Positions 1-8,313 of a DNA stretch of 64,000 bases are shown piece after piece; position 1 is the stretch's first letter; each line of letters starts with the position of its first letter. A program made the translations under genes and the position numbers. The notes below the pieces were generated by a model, which had not been told where the DNA came from, did not search any database, and saw only the letters and a program-made list of their open reading frames with translations. The stretch comes from Photobacterium sanguinicancri (lineage in GTDB: Bacteria; Pseudomonadota; Gammaproteobacteria; Enterobacterales; Vibrionaceae): assembly GCF_024346675.1 (NCBI RefSeq), contig NZ_AP024851.1, positions 1,240,001-1,304,000 of the forward strand, given 5' to 3'.

Positions 1-1527
1 GACTCTATTGCTTCCTTAACAACGGACAAACTATTCTCTTCCCCTCGCCTTGCTCTCCTTCGCGCATGGCTGGCACAAAGCCAACACCGTTATAACGATG
101 TGGGTGATCTGATTAATGAAACCAAAGCACAATTAAGTAAGCACAGCATCGAATTAGATGATGCGCTGCAAGGTGAATTTAACGCACTGCTAGCACAAGT
201 TGCGATTAACCAAAGTAAGCCTGAAGATGCGCTACTTTTATCTGAGCAAGCATTAGGGCAGCTACCTTCTACCACTTACCGTAGCCGCATTGTAGCGACC
301 TCGGTTGTAGGCGAAGTCCACCACTGCCTCGGTAATCTCAGCCGTGCATTGCCGATGATGCAACAAACAGAGAAAATGGCACGTCAGTACCATGTTTACC
401 ATCAAGCACTTTGGGCGCTACTGCAACAGAGCGAGATTCTGGTGGCCCAAGGTTACATTCAATCGGCTTATGAACTATTAGATCAAGCCTTCAAGCTGGT
501 AAAAGAGCAACACCTTCAACAAGTGCCACTGCATGAGTTCTTGCTACGCTTACGTGCACAGATCCTATGGTGTTGGAACCGCTTAGAAGAAGCTGAAGAA
601 TGTGCCCATAAAAGCCTAGAAGTGTTAGCACCTTTTGATGAAACCAAATCATTGCACGCCTATTCCATGCTGGCACGTATTGCGATCACTCGGGGTGAAC
701 TCGATAAAGGCGCACGCTATTTAGACCTGTGTAACTGCCTGGTAGAGCGTTCTGAATACCATATTGACTGGCGAGCAAATGCTGATTTTGCCAACATTCT
801 TTACTGGCAAGCAAAAGACGATAATCAAAGCTTGGCTGATTGGCTAAAACAGGCGGAGCGTCCTGAAGGTGGGTGTAACCACTTCCAGCAGCTACAATGG
901 CGCAATATTGCCCGAACGCACTTGACGCTCGGCGAGTATGACCAAGCGCATGAAATTTTACTTTCCCTGCAAGAAGATGCGGGAAAGTACAATTTAGTCA
1001 CAGACAAAAATCGAAATCTTGTGGTACAAGCGGTATTAAGTAAACGTCAGGGGGAACGTGATACTGCACTTTTATACCTTAAAGAAGCATTACAACTGAC
1101 CAATAGTACTGGCATGATTGGTAACTTCTTATGCGAAGCGAATACCATCTGCGACCTACTAAAAGAGTTAGTCGATACGCGCCAATTAAGTGAGCTTGAA
1201 CTTCATCGTGCACAACAACTGCTACGTGAAATGACGAGTAAAGAACGAAACCGTTCCGTTCATTTTGATGAAAGCTTTGTCGATAAACTACTGACACTCC
1301 CCGATGTACCGGAGTTAGTACGCACTAGCCCACTAACACAGCGTGAATGGCAAGTTCTAGGCTTAATATATACGGGTTATAGCAATGAACAAATTGCATC
1401 TGAGCTAGATGTTGCATCGACAACCATCAAAACTCATATCCGTAATTTGTACCAAAAATTGAATATCGCCAATCGCCAACAAGCTATTGAAACCGCTGAA
1501 CGTTTACTTGGATTGATGGGGGTTTAA
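1..1527 (+). CDS. malT: MalT, maltose regulon activator (3' part, 5' end outside window)
   Basis: The reading frame is open from base 1, so the gene starts upstream of the window and about 508 C-terminal residues are visible. Most of this part is helical TPR-like repeats, as in the maltotriose-sensing region of MalT. The end is a LuxR/GerE helix-turn-helix with the motif [20 protein letters not shown] followed by [14 protein letters not shown]. MalT is an ATP- and maltotriose-dependent activator of maltose and maltodextrin genes. The N-terminal ATPase part is not visible. The stop is followed directly by a G-rich/C-rich hairpin near 1518-1538. The assignment rests on strong resemblance of the C-terminal DNA-binding region to MalT rather than to generic LuxR regulators. 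Confidence 0.92.
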   Translation, partial: DSIASLTTDKLFSSPRLALLRAWLAQSQHRYNDVGDLINETKAQLSKHSIELDDALQGEFNALLAQVAINQSKPEDALLLSEQALGQLPSTTYRSRIVATSVVGEVHHCLGNLSRALPMMQQTEKMARQYHVYHQALWALLQQSEILVAQGYIQSAYELLDQAFKLVKEQHLQQVPLHEFLLRLRAQILWCWNRLEEAEECAHKSLEVLAPFDETKSLHAYSMLARIAITRGELDKGARYLDLCNCLVERSEYHIDWRANADFANILYWQAKDDNQSLADWLKQAERPEGGCNHFQQLQWRNIARTHLTLGEYDQAHEILLSLQEDAGKYNLVTDKNRNLVVQAVLSKRQGERDTALLYLKEALQLTNSTGMIGNFLCEANTICDLLKELVDTRQLSELELHRAQQLLREMTSKERNRSVHFDESFVDKLLTLPDVPELVRTSPLTQREWQVLGLIYTGYSNEQIASELDVASTTIKTHIRNLYQKLNIANRQQAIETAERLLGLMGV

Positions 1528-1572
1528 CTCCCCCCCCCTTCTTGCACCACAAACTAGGTTAAGGATAACCAC

Positions 1573-2271
1573 TTGATAGAATGGGCTACTGATCGCCTTT
1601 GGTACTACGACATGCCGCTCAACGTGAGCGGCATTCCTGTGGGTGCCCGTATGACCGTTATTCGGCTCAACAATAAAAAACTGCTTATTCATTCTCCGAT
1701 ACAGCTCACGACTAAATTACAGTTAGCACTGAGCAAATTGGGGCAAATACATGCCATTGTTACCCCCAATATTAATCATCACCTTTTTCTGTCTGAATGG
1801 TGGCTTGCCTACCCTGACGCTTACTTTTTTGCCCCTCCAGGGTTACAACAAAAGCGCTCTGATTTGATTTTTGATGATGCCCTGAGCGCGACAACGCCTG
1901 CATTGTGGCGTAATCAGCTATTACAAACGCTGATTAGGGGGAGCGACAAAATGGAGGAAGTGGTGTTTTGTGATCCACAATCGCACACCCTAATTGTGGG
2001 TGATACCTTAGCTTGGATGAAAGACTGCACCAACCCACTTTCAATAGGCTTAGCTTTACTCAATGGCTGCTATCAACAACCAGCAATGCCACTCTATTGG
2101 CGGTTATCTTTTCATGACAAAACGCGGTTGCGTCAGTCACTGCAAGAGATCTTAACCTGGCCATTTGACCGCATCATTCTTGCTCACGGCCGAGTCATCC
2201 CTGAAAACGGCAAACAGTATTTTGCCGATGCTTTTGCATGGGCTCTTAAGCCAACAACGGCAACCCATTAA
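1573..2271 (+). CDS. DUF4336-like (metallo-beta-lactamase-fold-like) protein
   Basis: This 232-residue protein probably starts at a TTG codon, with AAGGAT about seven bases upstream. The sequence resembles DUF4336 proteins: an early segment reading TVIRLNNKKLLIHSPIQLT, a middle 'HAIVTPNINHHLFLSEW' stretch, then 'IVGDTLAWM' and a late 'FDRIILAHG' motif. These recall a degenerate metallo-beta-lactamase fold, but the full HxHxDH zinc motif is not present. No signal peptide or membrane segment is seen. It follows malT by 45 bases and could be read through from it. The function is unknown; the family call is from memory of motif pattern only. Confidence 0.7.
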   Translation: MIEWATDRLWYYDMPLNVSGIPVGARMTVIRLNNKKLLIHSPIQLTTKLQLALSKLGQIHAIVTPNINHHLFLSEWWLAYPDAYFFAPPGLQQKRSDLIFDDALSATTPALWRNQLLQTLIRGSDKMEEVVFCDPQSHTLIVGDTLAWMKDCTNPLSIGLALLNGCYQQPAMPLYWRLSFHDKTRLRQSLQEILTWPFDRIILAHGRVIPENGKQYFADAFAWALKPTTATH

Positions 2272-2335
2272 CTGCCAGTGTCAGGCACAGATAAGGCGTA
2301 TAAACCTCATTACAAATGAAGCGCTGAACATAAAA

Positions 2336-2359
2336 ATAGCGGGCTTATTTGCCCGCTAT
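2336..2359 (-). terminator. Intrinsic terminator of the ynjE-like gene
   Basis: A perfect 9-bp stem, ATAGCGGGC/GCCCGCTAT, has a 6-base loop. On the minus strand it is followed by a T-run, as expected downstream of the rhodanese gene that ends at 2420. Confidence 0.75.
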
Positions 2360-2419
2360 CAACTTCACAATGCGAAGTTTCTCTCCCGAATAAAATGACC
2401 CAGAGCTAATACAAAATCG

Positions 2420-3703
2420 TTATGACATAGGACCAATTAAGGTTGGATTGGTTTTAATACCGCTCCACTCATACCAGCCGCCATCATAAACGCTGATATC
2501 TTTCCAGCCCATCACATAGGCATAGAAGAAGGTTTCTGACGCCCGCCACCCCGTACCACAATAAAAAGACACTTTCTGATTACGATCGATTTCCCATTGA
2601 TGCCAGAAATGTTCAATCTCGTCAGCGCTTTTCATGGTCTCATCGGGGTTACGAAAATCCTCAAGGCTATTAGCATCACTGCCACCATGTCCCCATTTTG
2701 CACCCGGTATACGCCCTTTTGGCTTAATATAGCTATAACCACTGATTTTGCCTAAGTACTCATCCCAAGTACGAATACTGACTAACGAATTCGTTTTTGG
2801 TGAGCCATCAAGAATGGCTTTCGCCTCAGCGATATCAATGATCAATTCAGGATTAGCAGGAATATCTCGGCCAAAATCTGCCACTTTCTCTGCGGTTTGC
2901 AACATAGGCTCTGACGTGAAGCCAGCACCAACCCATGCCGTCCAACCACCATTCAGTAGGCGTACATCTTCAACACCTGCGTACATCATAATACTCGCAG
3001 CACGCGCGGCCGCCATATTATTGCGCCCATACAAAATCACGGTAGTGTCGTAACGAATACCTAAATCTTGCAGCAAGGCCGTGAGTTGCTCGTTACTAAC
3101 ACGATTCCAAAGCGGCTTTGTTTCTATATTATTGGTATTTAAATACTGTGCTGTAGGTATATGTGAAACAAGGTATTTTGTCGGCGGTCCCCAAGCAACC
3201 TCAACCAGTTTATAGTCGGTTTGAGGAGCATAAAGTGGTTGCTGTCCATCAATGACTTGTTTGAGCCACTCAGGTCCAACAAGCTGCTGAAATTTGGGTA
3301 ACGCAGTAAGTGAGCCAGAATAATTTGAGAGCGGCTCTTCAATTACAGATACCGATGTAAATCCTTGGTCAGCCAAGGCTGTCACCATTTTTTTGCTAGC
3401 CGCTTGGTCGCAATACAAATAGGTAGGCTTATCTGCATTTAGCTGTTTTTCCACCAGTAGTTGGTTAAGCGCCGAGGCGTCAATTCTGTCCAACCACTGG
3501 GCATCAAAATTGACCGCATTAGGGTAATGACCGCCTAGCTTTGAGCCCGCTTCTGGCCATCCGTTATAAAAATTACTCGAGCGACAATCAATCACTTGCT
3601 TCGCTTCATCAAGGGTTTCAGATAACTGATCAAACGTCATTGCTTGAAGCCCAAAACTAGAAAAAACAATAACGGATATCAGCGCTTTCCTCATTGTATT
3701 CAT
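2420..3703 (-). CDS. Exported three-domain rhodanese (thiosulfate sulfurtransferase, YnjE-like)
   Basis: The 427-residue protein starts with a signal peptide (charged MNTMRKAL, hydrophobic run, cleavage near LQA-M), so it acts in the periplasm. Three rhodanese-type segments follow at roughly residues 25-130, 150-265 and 280-420. The last carries the active-site loop CGTGWRA with the catalytic cysteine at 382. The middle segment has no cysteine in its loop (YGRNNMAAA), so it is probably structural. Length, signal peptide and triple architecture match E. coli YnjE. The start has AAGG seven bases upstream. It lies downstream of grdD on the same strand but 315 bases away, so co-transcription is uncertain. 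A role in sulfur or selenium handling would be inference. Confidence 0.85.
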   Translation of the reverse strand: MNTMRKALISVIVFSSFGLQAMTFDQLSETLDEAKQVIDCRSSNFYNGWPEAGSKLGGHYPNAVNFDAQWLDRIDASALNQLLVEKQLNADKPTYLYCDQAASKKMVTALADQGFTSVSVIEEPLSNYSGSLTALPKFQQLVGPEWLKQVIDGQQPLYAPQTDYKLVEVAWGPPTKYLVSHIPTAQYLNTNNIETKPLWNRVSNEQLTALLQDLGIRYDTTVILYGRNNMAAARAASIMMYAGVEDVRLLNGGWTAWVGAGFTSEPMLQTAEKVADFGRDIPANPELIIDIAEAKAILDGSPKTNSLVSIRTWDEYLGKISGYSYIKPKGRIPGAKWGHGGSDANSLEDFRNPDETMKSADEIEHFWHQWEIDRNQKVSFYCGTGWRASETFFYAYVMGWKDISVYDGGWYEWSGIKTNPTLIGPMS

Positions 3704-4018
3704 CAGCCAACCTTACTTTACTTATTATCACTCTGCCTGAGTGATATAAATTGAAAACCTTGCTAATTATAATGAAACAAAGCACATATTATGGCGATCA
3801 GCCTCTCAACTTCATAGCAAGCAAAACTTTAAGCCTAAACATGAGACATAAGCGAGATTAAGTATTGATTACTAGTTCTTGGTTGCTGGTTGTTGGTTGT
3901 TGAAAAATCGACGAAATAATGAGGGATAAGCGAAATATCGATAAAACGGAGGGAGATAGAAAAGAGCACTACTCACCTTAGGCTTTCATGCTCAATAAAT
4001 CATTTTTAAGTTGTGACG
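3704..4018 (-). other. Intergenic, ynjE-like gene to grdD
   Basis: No coding potential is seen in this 315-base stretch. It holds a short run of GGTTGTTGGTTGTTG-type repeats near 3880-3903. It presumably contains the promoter of the rhodanese gene and the 3' end of the grd transcript. A weak GAGCA/TGCTC stem followed by T-rich sequence on the minus strand (about 3964-3995) could terminate grdD. Confidence 0.5.
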
Positions 4019-5182
4019 CTAGCTAAGAAACTCCGTTTCAACTAGACGTGCTTTGGCTGCATCCAAATCTTCTTTTGCCACTAAGATAATAGGACCAGTA
4101 CACCCCATACCTGTGCGAGCAAAGATCTTCACTTGCCACAGTGCTTGGCATGCATCTTCGATTTCTAAAATATCAATGCCACCAATATCTGTGTCAGTCA
4201 CCTTTTCAGGTGGTGCAATTACAGCTTCAGTTGTTTCTACTTGCGTTTTTGGCTGGCAGTATTTTGCTAAAGTACTGTTTAAGCCTGATAAGGTTGCTGC
4301 TTCCCATTCCTCGTCAACGCGCTTCATCACCTCTCCTTTTGCTGCATCTGCGCATAATCTCATGGCACCAGCCACAACAGGTGCACCCGATGCTCGAGAG
4401 ATAATGTTCACTAGCTTCCCTGCCGTACCTTCACCCAACCCAGGTCCATAACCGAAGCCAGAAGCTTCATAGCTACCACCTGTAGTGAACGAAGAAAACA
4501 TTTTCATCAGCAAATTGCCAGTTAGACTATCTGTCACCATCACATCAGGCGTACCTTGCAGCAAATCATTACCGCGCATGGCAATCCCGCCATCGGCACG
4601 TCCTGATTCTGCAAAGTGAATGTCATAACCCGCTTGTTGAAGTTCACGTAATCCACGCTCACATAACGCTGCACCGTCAATATTCAGCACACCCACAGTC
4701 GGTTGCTCAATACCCGTCGCTTTTGCTAATGCAATACCATACAAGGTATTTTTGAGCATCGCCGCTTGGCGGTTGGTATCTGTAGTCCCAGTCGTAGACG
4801 CAATGATCATCTCGCGTCCAGTGCTCGGAGTTACTACTTTACCCATGGTGCTCACACCAAGAGGGAAGGCATAATGCAAAGTGACACAACCGTCGATTTG
4901 CTTCTGCTCAAACAAGCTTTCCATCACTTGGTGACATTGGTTTAAATCCTCTGCAGGGTGGCATTCAAAACCACACTCAGGATCATTACATCCAATTAGC
5001 ACAGGTTCGATGTCGCTGTGCTGTCTTGCAACTAACTGAGCACCTCGAAGCAGTTCTTGTGGGCCGTGTTCGCTGCCGATCAGCGTGAGAGCAATTCGGG
5101 TTTTCTTGCCAAATTGTCCACTTAGCAGGCCATCCGCCATTGCTGAAAACGTGTCGGATAGTTGTTGATTGATATTCGCCAT
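4019..5182 (-). CDS. grdD: Glycine reductase protein C, subunit alpha (GrdD)
   Basis: The 387-residue protein is a PlsX/phosphotransacetylase-like member of glycine reductase complex C. With GrdC it converts the carboxymethyl-selenoether on GrdA into acetyl phosphate. The C-terminal motif ARTGMGCTGPIIL holds Cys361, equivalent to the acetyl-accepting cysteine (Cys359) described for Eubacterium acidaminophilum GrdD. Glycine-rich motifs near the centre (GGSYEASGFGYGPGLGEG) fit the fold. It starts 12 bases after grdC ends, with a GGAGG-type ribosome-binding site, and is the last gene of the trxB-to-grdD cluster. The length is normal for the family. Confidence 0.95.
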   Translation of the reverse strand: MANINQQLSDTFSAMADGLLSGQFGKKTRIALTLIGSEHGPQELLRGAQLVARQHSDIEPVLIGCNDPECGFECHPAEDLNQCHQVMESLFEQKQIDGCVTLHYAFPLGVSTMGKVVTPSTGREMIIASTTGTTDTNRQAAMLKNTLYGIALAKATGIEQPTVGVLNIDGAALCERGLRELQQAGYDIHFAESGRADGGIAMRGNDLLQGTPDVMVTDSLTGNLLMKMFSSFTTGGSYEASGFGYGPGLGEGTAGKLVNIISRASGAPVVAGAMRLCADAAKGEVMKRVDEEWEAATLSGLNSTLAKYCQPKTQVETTEAVIAPPEKVTDTDIGGIDILEIEDACQALWQVKIFARTGMGCTGPIILVAKEDLDAAKARLVETEFLS

Positions 5183-5194
5183 CGCAACCTCCGA

Positions 5195-6736
5195 TTACTT
5201 CTCGCTCTTCGCGTTTAGCAAGTTCTCAGCCACATCGCGCATTGCTTGCGCCACAACCTGTTTCACTTGATTCTCATCAAACACTTCATCTTGCTTGCCG
5301 CTGTTCTTCTGAACCACGAAGCTCAAACCATCAAACAAGTTAGTCATACGCCCTAAGAACAAGCTGCCTTTACCCACCATCATGAAGTTTTTAATTTCAT
5401 CATTAAGGATCATGTCACGGCCAAAGCCAAGGAAAGGAACGCCTGATGGAATGTGCCCTTGCGTTGGTGCAAAGCCCGTCATGCCATGTTTTTCAACAAA
5501 CGCTGGCAACTGAGTGCGTTCCATCTGCCCTTCTTTCACCGCTAGCGCTGCAATCATTTTGTAGTTTGATTCCGGCACATTACCCGCGCCCGCAGGTTTA
5601 GTGATCTCTGGGTTTTGCATCTCCACCGAGTACTTGTCGATGTCTGTCATCTTCATGCCTGCAGCTTTAAGTGGCGCAGCAATCAGCGCAGTCATAACCG
5701 CTTGAGGCGATGAACCCGTACCAATTTGGTGACGACCGATGATGTCAGAGTTAATTTCTGGACTAACACCGTCATTTTCAGTCACCATGCAAGCAAAGCC
5801 CGCAATGCAATCTTCTAACACTGGCATGTTATTTTTAACATGGTCACGGCCGTTCATACCGAGTTTCGCTACTGCGCCACCCGCGACAACCATCACATTC
5901 TTAAATATGCCAGACTTAACCAAAGCAGAAGCTAGCATCATGGCATGCGCTGGTGCCGCACAGAAACCACGAACGTCCGAACCTGTCGCGCTATTACAGC
6001 CAATAGATTCACCGATGGCTTTTGCAAAGTTGCCACCACCACGCTGGTTAATGTCACCACATGCTTCTTCAGAACACTCAATCAAGTAATCGACTTTATC
6101 GAGATCAATCCCCTGCTGTTTAAGGTGCATTGCCGCCATAACGCCAGATGCTTTAGTGCAGAGGTTTTCTAGCATGATATGCGCAGATAAGTTTTCATCT
6201 TCATCGTGCGCGGCTTTCACACAACCGACAATTTCACCATTCATCATCAAAACTTCAGCATGATGATGCTCAAGCAAAGCTAAGATTTGATCTTTTGTGA
6301 TGATCTGGTGACCAGCAAGCAGATCAACGTCATCGCCATACAACGAATGATGCGCCACTTGCCCGTGGTAAGTATCGATAAACTCTTGAGTCAGTTGCAC
6401 CAAATTGAACACATCAACGTGGTTCAACATGGCATAAAATTGGGCTTGGTTATAAATTTCACCAAATTTACCTTGGTTGGCATTGTGTTCTTTATTTTCA
6501 AACCAAGGTTGAGGAATATCAGAGAGTTGTTGCGGTGTTAGGTTACCGATGTAACACTGGTTGGCAGGATAAGAGACAACGTCTTCATATGGACGAAGGT
6601 GGTCTTTTAGCTGCTGAAAATAAGGGTCTGAAGGATCTTTTGCCCGCGCTTGTACTTGTACTGAACCGTGTTGAATCAATACATCTGGGGTGTGGGCGAG
6701 CACGTAGCTCACACCTTTAATTACTGCGTATCCCAT
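5195..6736 (-). CDS. grdC: Glycine reductase protein C, subunit beta (GrdC)
   Basis: The 513-residue cytosolic protein has the ketoacyl-synthase-III-like features of GrdC, including the region IECSEEACGDINQRGGGNFA and the cysteine-containing segment GFCAAPAHAMMLASAL. It is the larger subunit of protein C, which makes acetyl phosphate from the selenoprotein-A-bound intermediate. The start has GGAGTAAC just upstream. It follows the second grdA by 78 bases and precedes grdD by 12. There is no in-frame TGA. The length agrees with clostridial GrdC proteins (about 510 residues). Confidence 0.95.
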   Translation of the reverse strand: MGYAVIKGVSYVLAHTPDVLIQHGSVQVQARAKDPSDPYFQQLKDHLRPYEDVVSYPANQCYIGNLTPQQLSDIPQPWFENKEHNANQGKFGEIYNQAQFYAMLNHVDVFNLVQLTQEFIDTYHGQVAHHSLYGDDVDLLAGHQIITKDQILALLEHHHAEVLMMNGEIVGCVKAAHDEDENLSAHIMLENLCTKASGVMAAMHLKQQGIDLDKVDYLIECSEEACGDINQRGGGNFAKAIGESIGCNSATGSDVRGFCAAPAHAMMLASALVKSGIFKNVMVVAGGAVAKLGMNGRDHVKNNMPVLEDCIAGFACMVTENDGVSPEINSDIIGRHQIGTGSSPQAVMTALIAAPLKAAGMKMTDIDKYSVEMQNPEITKPAGAGNVPESNYKMIAALAVKEGQMERTQLPAFVEKHGMTGFAPTQGHIPSGVPFLGFGRDMILNDEIKNFMMVGKGSLFLGRMTNLFDGLSFVVQKNSGKQDEVFDENQVKQVVAQAMRDVAENLLNAKSEK

Positions 6737-6814
6737 TGTTACTCCTGCATCCGAGCCGGATAAAAGGTTCGAACCTGCCTAAACAAACAGATCCGAACCA
6801 GCATTGAGATATAC

Positions 6815-7279
6815 TTATGCTAATGCAGTTTCGCTGCGGTATTGTTGCATTTCCGCTTTGATAGCATCGACATCAAGTACCATTTCCATCATTCCAACTT
6901 GCTCTTCATAGACAGTTGGATCAACGGCATTTTTAACTTCGTCTTCCACCACGTGATAACAAGAAAGTCCTAACTGGACTCCCGCCAATGGTCCTGCAAA
7001 AGTCGGATCACCTGTGGTGACAGTTTCACATGCTAGGCCAGAAGCTTCTGCTTCTGCGCCGCCAAGAATCACAACGAGATTCTCTGCGCCTTTTTCCTCA
7101 GCAAGTGTTTTAATCCGCTTTTGATTTTCCAGATCCATTGCGCCAGCGCTTGTTCAGACGAAACATTCTGTAGTAGAGAAAGCAACGTGAGCACCTGTAG
7201 TCTTCATGCAAGCTTCGATTGCCTGACCAGGTACGCCATCGCGGTCTCCAAGAATGATCACTGTTTTATTAGCGAACAC
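6815..7279 (-). CDS. grdA: Glycine reductase selenoprotein A, second copy (Sec42 encoded by TGA)
   Basis: Plain translation gives only a 107-residue C-terminal fragment. Reading the TGA at complement(7154-7156) as selenocysteine extends it in frame to a GTG start at 7279, giving 154 residues. GGGAG lies about eight bases before the GTG. The active-site motif becomes CFVUTSAGA, identical in form to GrdA, where Sec forms the carboxymethyl-selenoether intermediate. The N-terminus carries [18 protein letters not shown]. The rest ([33 protein letters not shown]) is typical GrdA. It starts 14 bases after the first grdA copy ends, so it is a tandem duplicate in one operon. Compared with copy 1, it differs at the N-terminus, in the middle and in the last ten residues. 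Confidence 0.94.
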
Positions 7280-7293
7280 AATCTTTCTCCCGA

Positions 7294-7761
7294 TTAAACA
7301 TACTTTCCGAATTGCTCACGATACTCTTTGACCTCTGCCACGATGGCATCGACATCAAGTACCATTTCCATCATGCTTATCTGTTCGTCATAGACGCCAG
7401 CATCCACATTTTCTTTAATTTCCGGCTCAACCACATGATAACAAGAGAGTCCTAACTGGACTCCGGCTAATGGACCGGCAAAAGTAGGATCGCCGTTAGT
7501 AACGGTTTCACACGCTAGGCCAGAAGCTTCTGCTTCCGCGCCACCAAGTACGACTACCAGATTCTCTGGGCCAAACTCGTCAGCAAAACCTTTGATCCTC
7601 TTTTGATTTTCCAGATCCATAGCACCTGCGCTGGTTCAGACGAAACACTCAGTTGTAGAGAAAAGAACATGCGCACCAGCAGATTTGATACAAGCTTCAA
7701 TTGCTTGTCCTGGTACACCGTCTCTGTCTCCCAAGATAATAACTTTCTTATCTTTGAGCAT
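7294..7761 (-). CDS. grdA: Glycine reductase selenoprotein A, first copy (Sec42 encoded by TGA)
   Basis: The gene starts at ATG 7761 with a GGAG site upstream and ends at 7294. An in-frame TGA at complement(7636-7638) is codon 42 and falls exactly in the GrdA active-site motif CFVUTSAGA. The product is 155 residues, the normal length. GrdA is the small selenoprotein that takes the carboxymethyl group from protein B and passes it to protein C; thioredoxin regenerates it. The redox pair is Cys39 and Sec42. The ATG at the usual 'MDLENQK' position downstream of the TGA is internal, not the start. It follows trxA after 215 bases containing a hairpin. A potential recoding hairpin (stem AGC/GCU, loop GCAGGU) lies only six bases after the TGA, closer than the usual bacterial SECIS. 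Confidence 0.95.
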
Positions 7762-7946
7762 TGTTCACTCCAAGGGTACAGATTACTACGATCATGCTTA
7801 TCAGCTTATGGACGACCACGTACTGAGTTCACATGGATTTTATAAAGCACTTTCTTTCTTACCCTGCTTTCATCGAAAGCCATGTAGAGAAAGCGAGGCT
7901 TATATTTGCGCCAACAGGCCGTTGCCTATTAAATACAAATTCATTG

Positions 7947-7965
7947 GGTGTAAATCAGTTACACC
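7947..7965 (-). promoter_or_regulatory. Hairpin between trxA and grdA
   Basis: A perfect 7-bp stem GGTGTAA/TTACACC with a 5-base loop lies just after the trxA stop and about 185 bases before grdA. It has no strong T-run on the minus strand, so it may be an attenuator, a processing site or an mRNA-stabilising stem that separates trx from grd expression. This is inferred from structure only. Confidence 0.4.
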
Positions 7966-7976
7966 TACTTATACTT

Positions 7977-8303
7977 TTATGCTGTTTCAGCGATGTAGCT
8001 TTCTACTTTGTTCGCAACATCTTCCATTTCTAGCTCTTCGCCAGAAAGGTGTTCAATCTTTTCACCATTTTTGTAGAAAACAAATGAAGGAAGACCCATC
8101 ACTTTCTGCGCCATCGCCAAGCGACGGTTACCTTGAATATTCAGTTTGCAGAATTTGATCTCGCTGCCATATTTTTCAGCTAATTCCATTACTTCTGGCA
8201 TCAGTTCAATACAGCGACCACAACTTTCGCTCCAGAAATCAACCAGTACAACGCCATCTACTTTCACTTCAGCATCAAAGTTATCTTTATTTAGTTCGAT
8301 CAT
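7977..8303 (-). CDS. trxA: Thioredoxin of the glycine reductase system (CGRC active site)
   Basis: The 108-residue protein is a single thioredoxin domain with the active site WSESCGRC (Cys28, Cys31) and the cis-proline motif GLPSF. The usual WCGPC has become SCGRC: the proline between the cysteines is replaced by arginine. Such variant thioredoxins are typical of grd operons, where they reduce the oxidised selenoprotein A. It starts 10 bases after trxB ends and is followed by grdA, so its partner proteins are its neighbours. The lack of the proline should change its redox potential, but that is inference. Confidence 0.92.
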   Translation of the reverse strand: MIELNKDNFDAEVKVDGVVLVDFWSESCGRCIELMPEVMELAEKYGSEIKFCKLNIQGNRRLAMAQKVMGLPSFVFYKNGEKIEHLSGEELEMEDVANKVESYIAETA

Positions 8304-8313
8304 TGCGTTTTCC

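Noticed and set aside
3880..3903. Short GGTTGTT repeats as a regulatory or satellite element
   Set aside because: Only about three imperfect units are present, too few to call a functional repeat.
6815..7761. The grdA, grdB and selD genes as pseudogenes broken by stop codons
   Set aside because: All interruptions are TGA, in frame, at the exact active-site position where Sec is known or expected in these families, and selA, selB and tRNA-Sec are in the same window.
7685..8158. 157-residue plus-strand ORF over grdA and trxA
   Set aside because: It is antisense to firmly identified grdA and trxA, so it is an overlap artefact.
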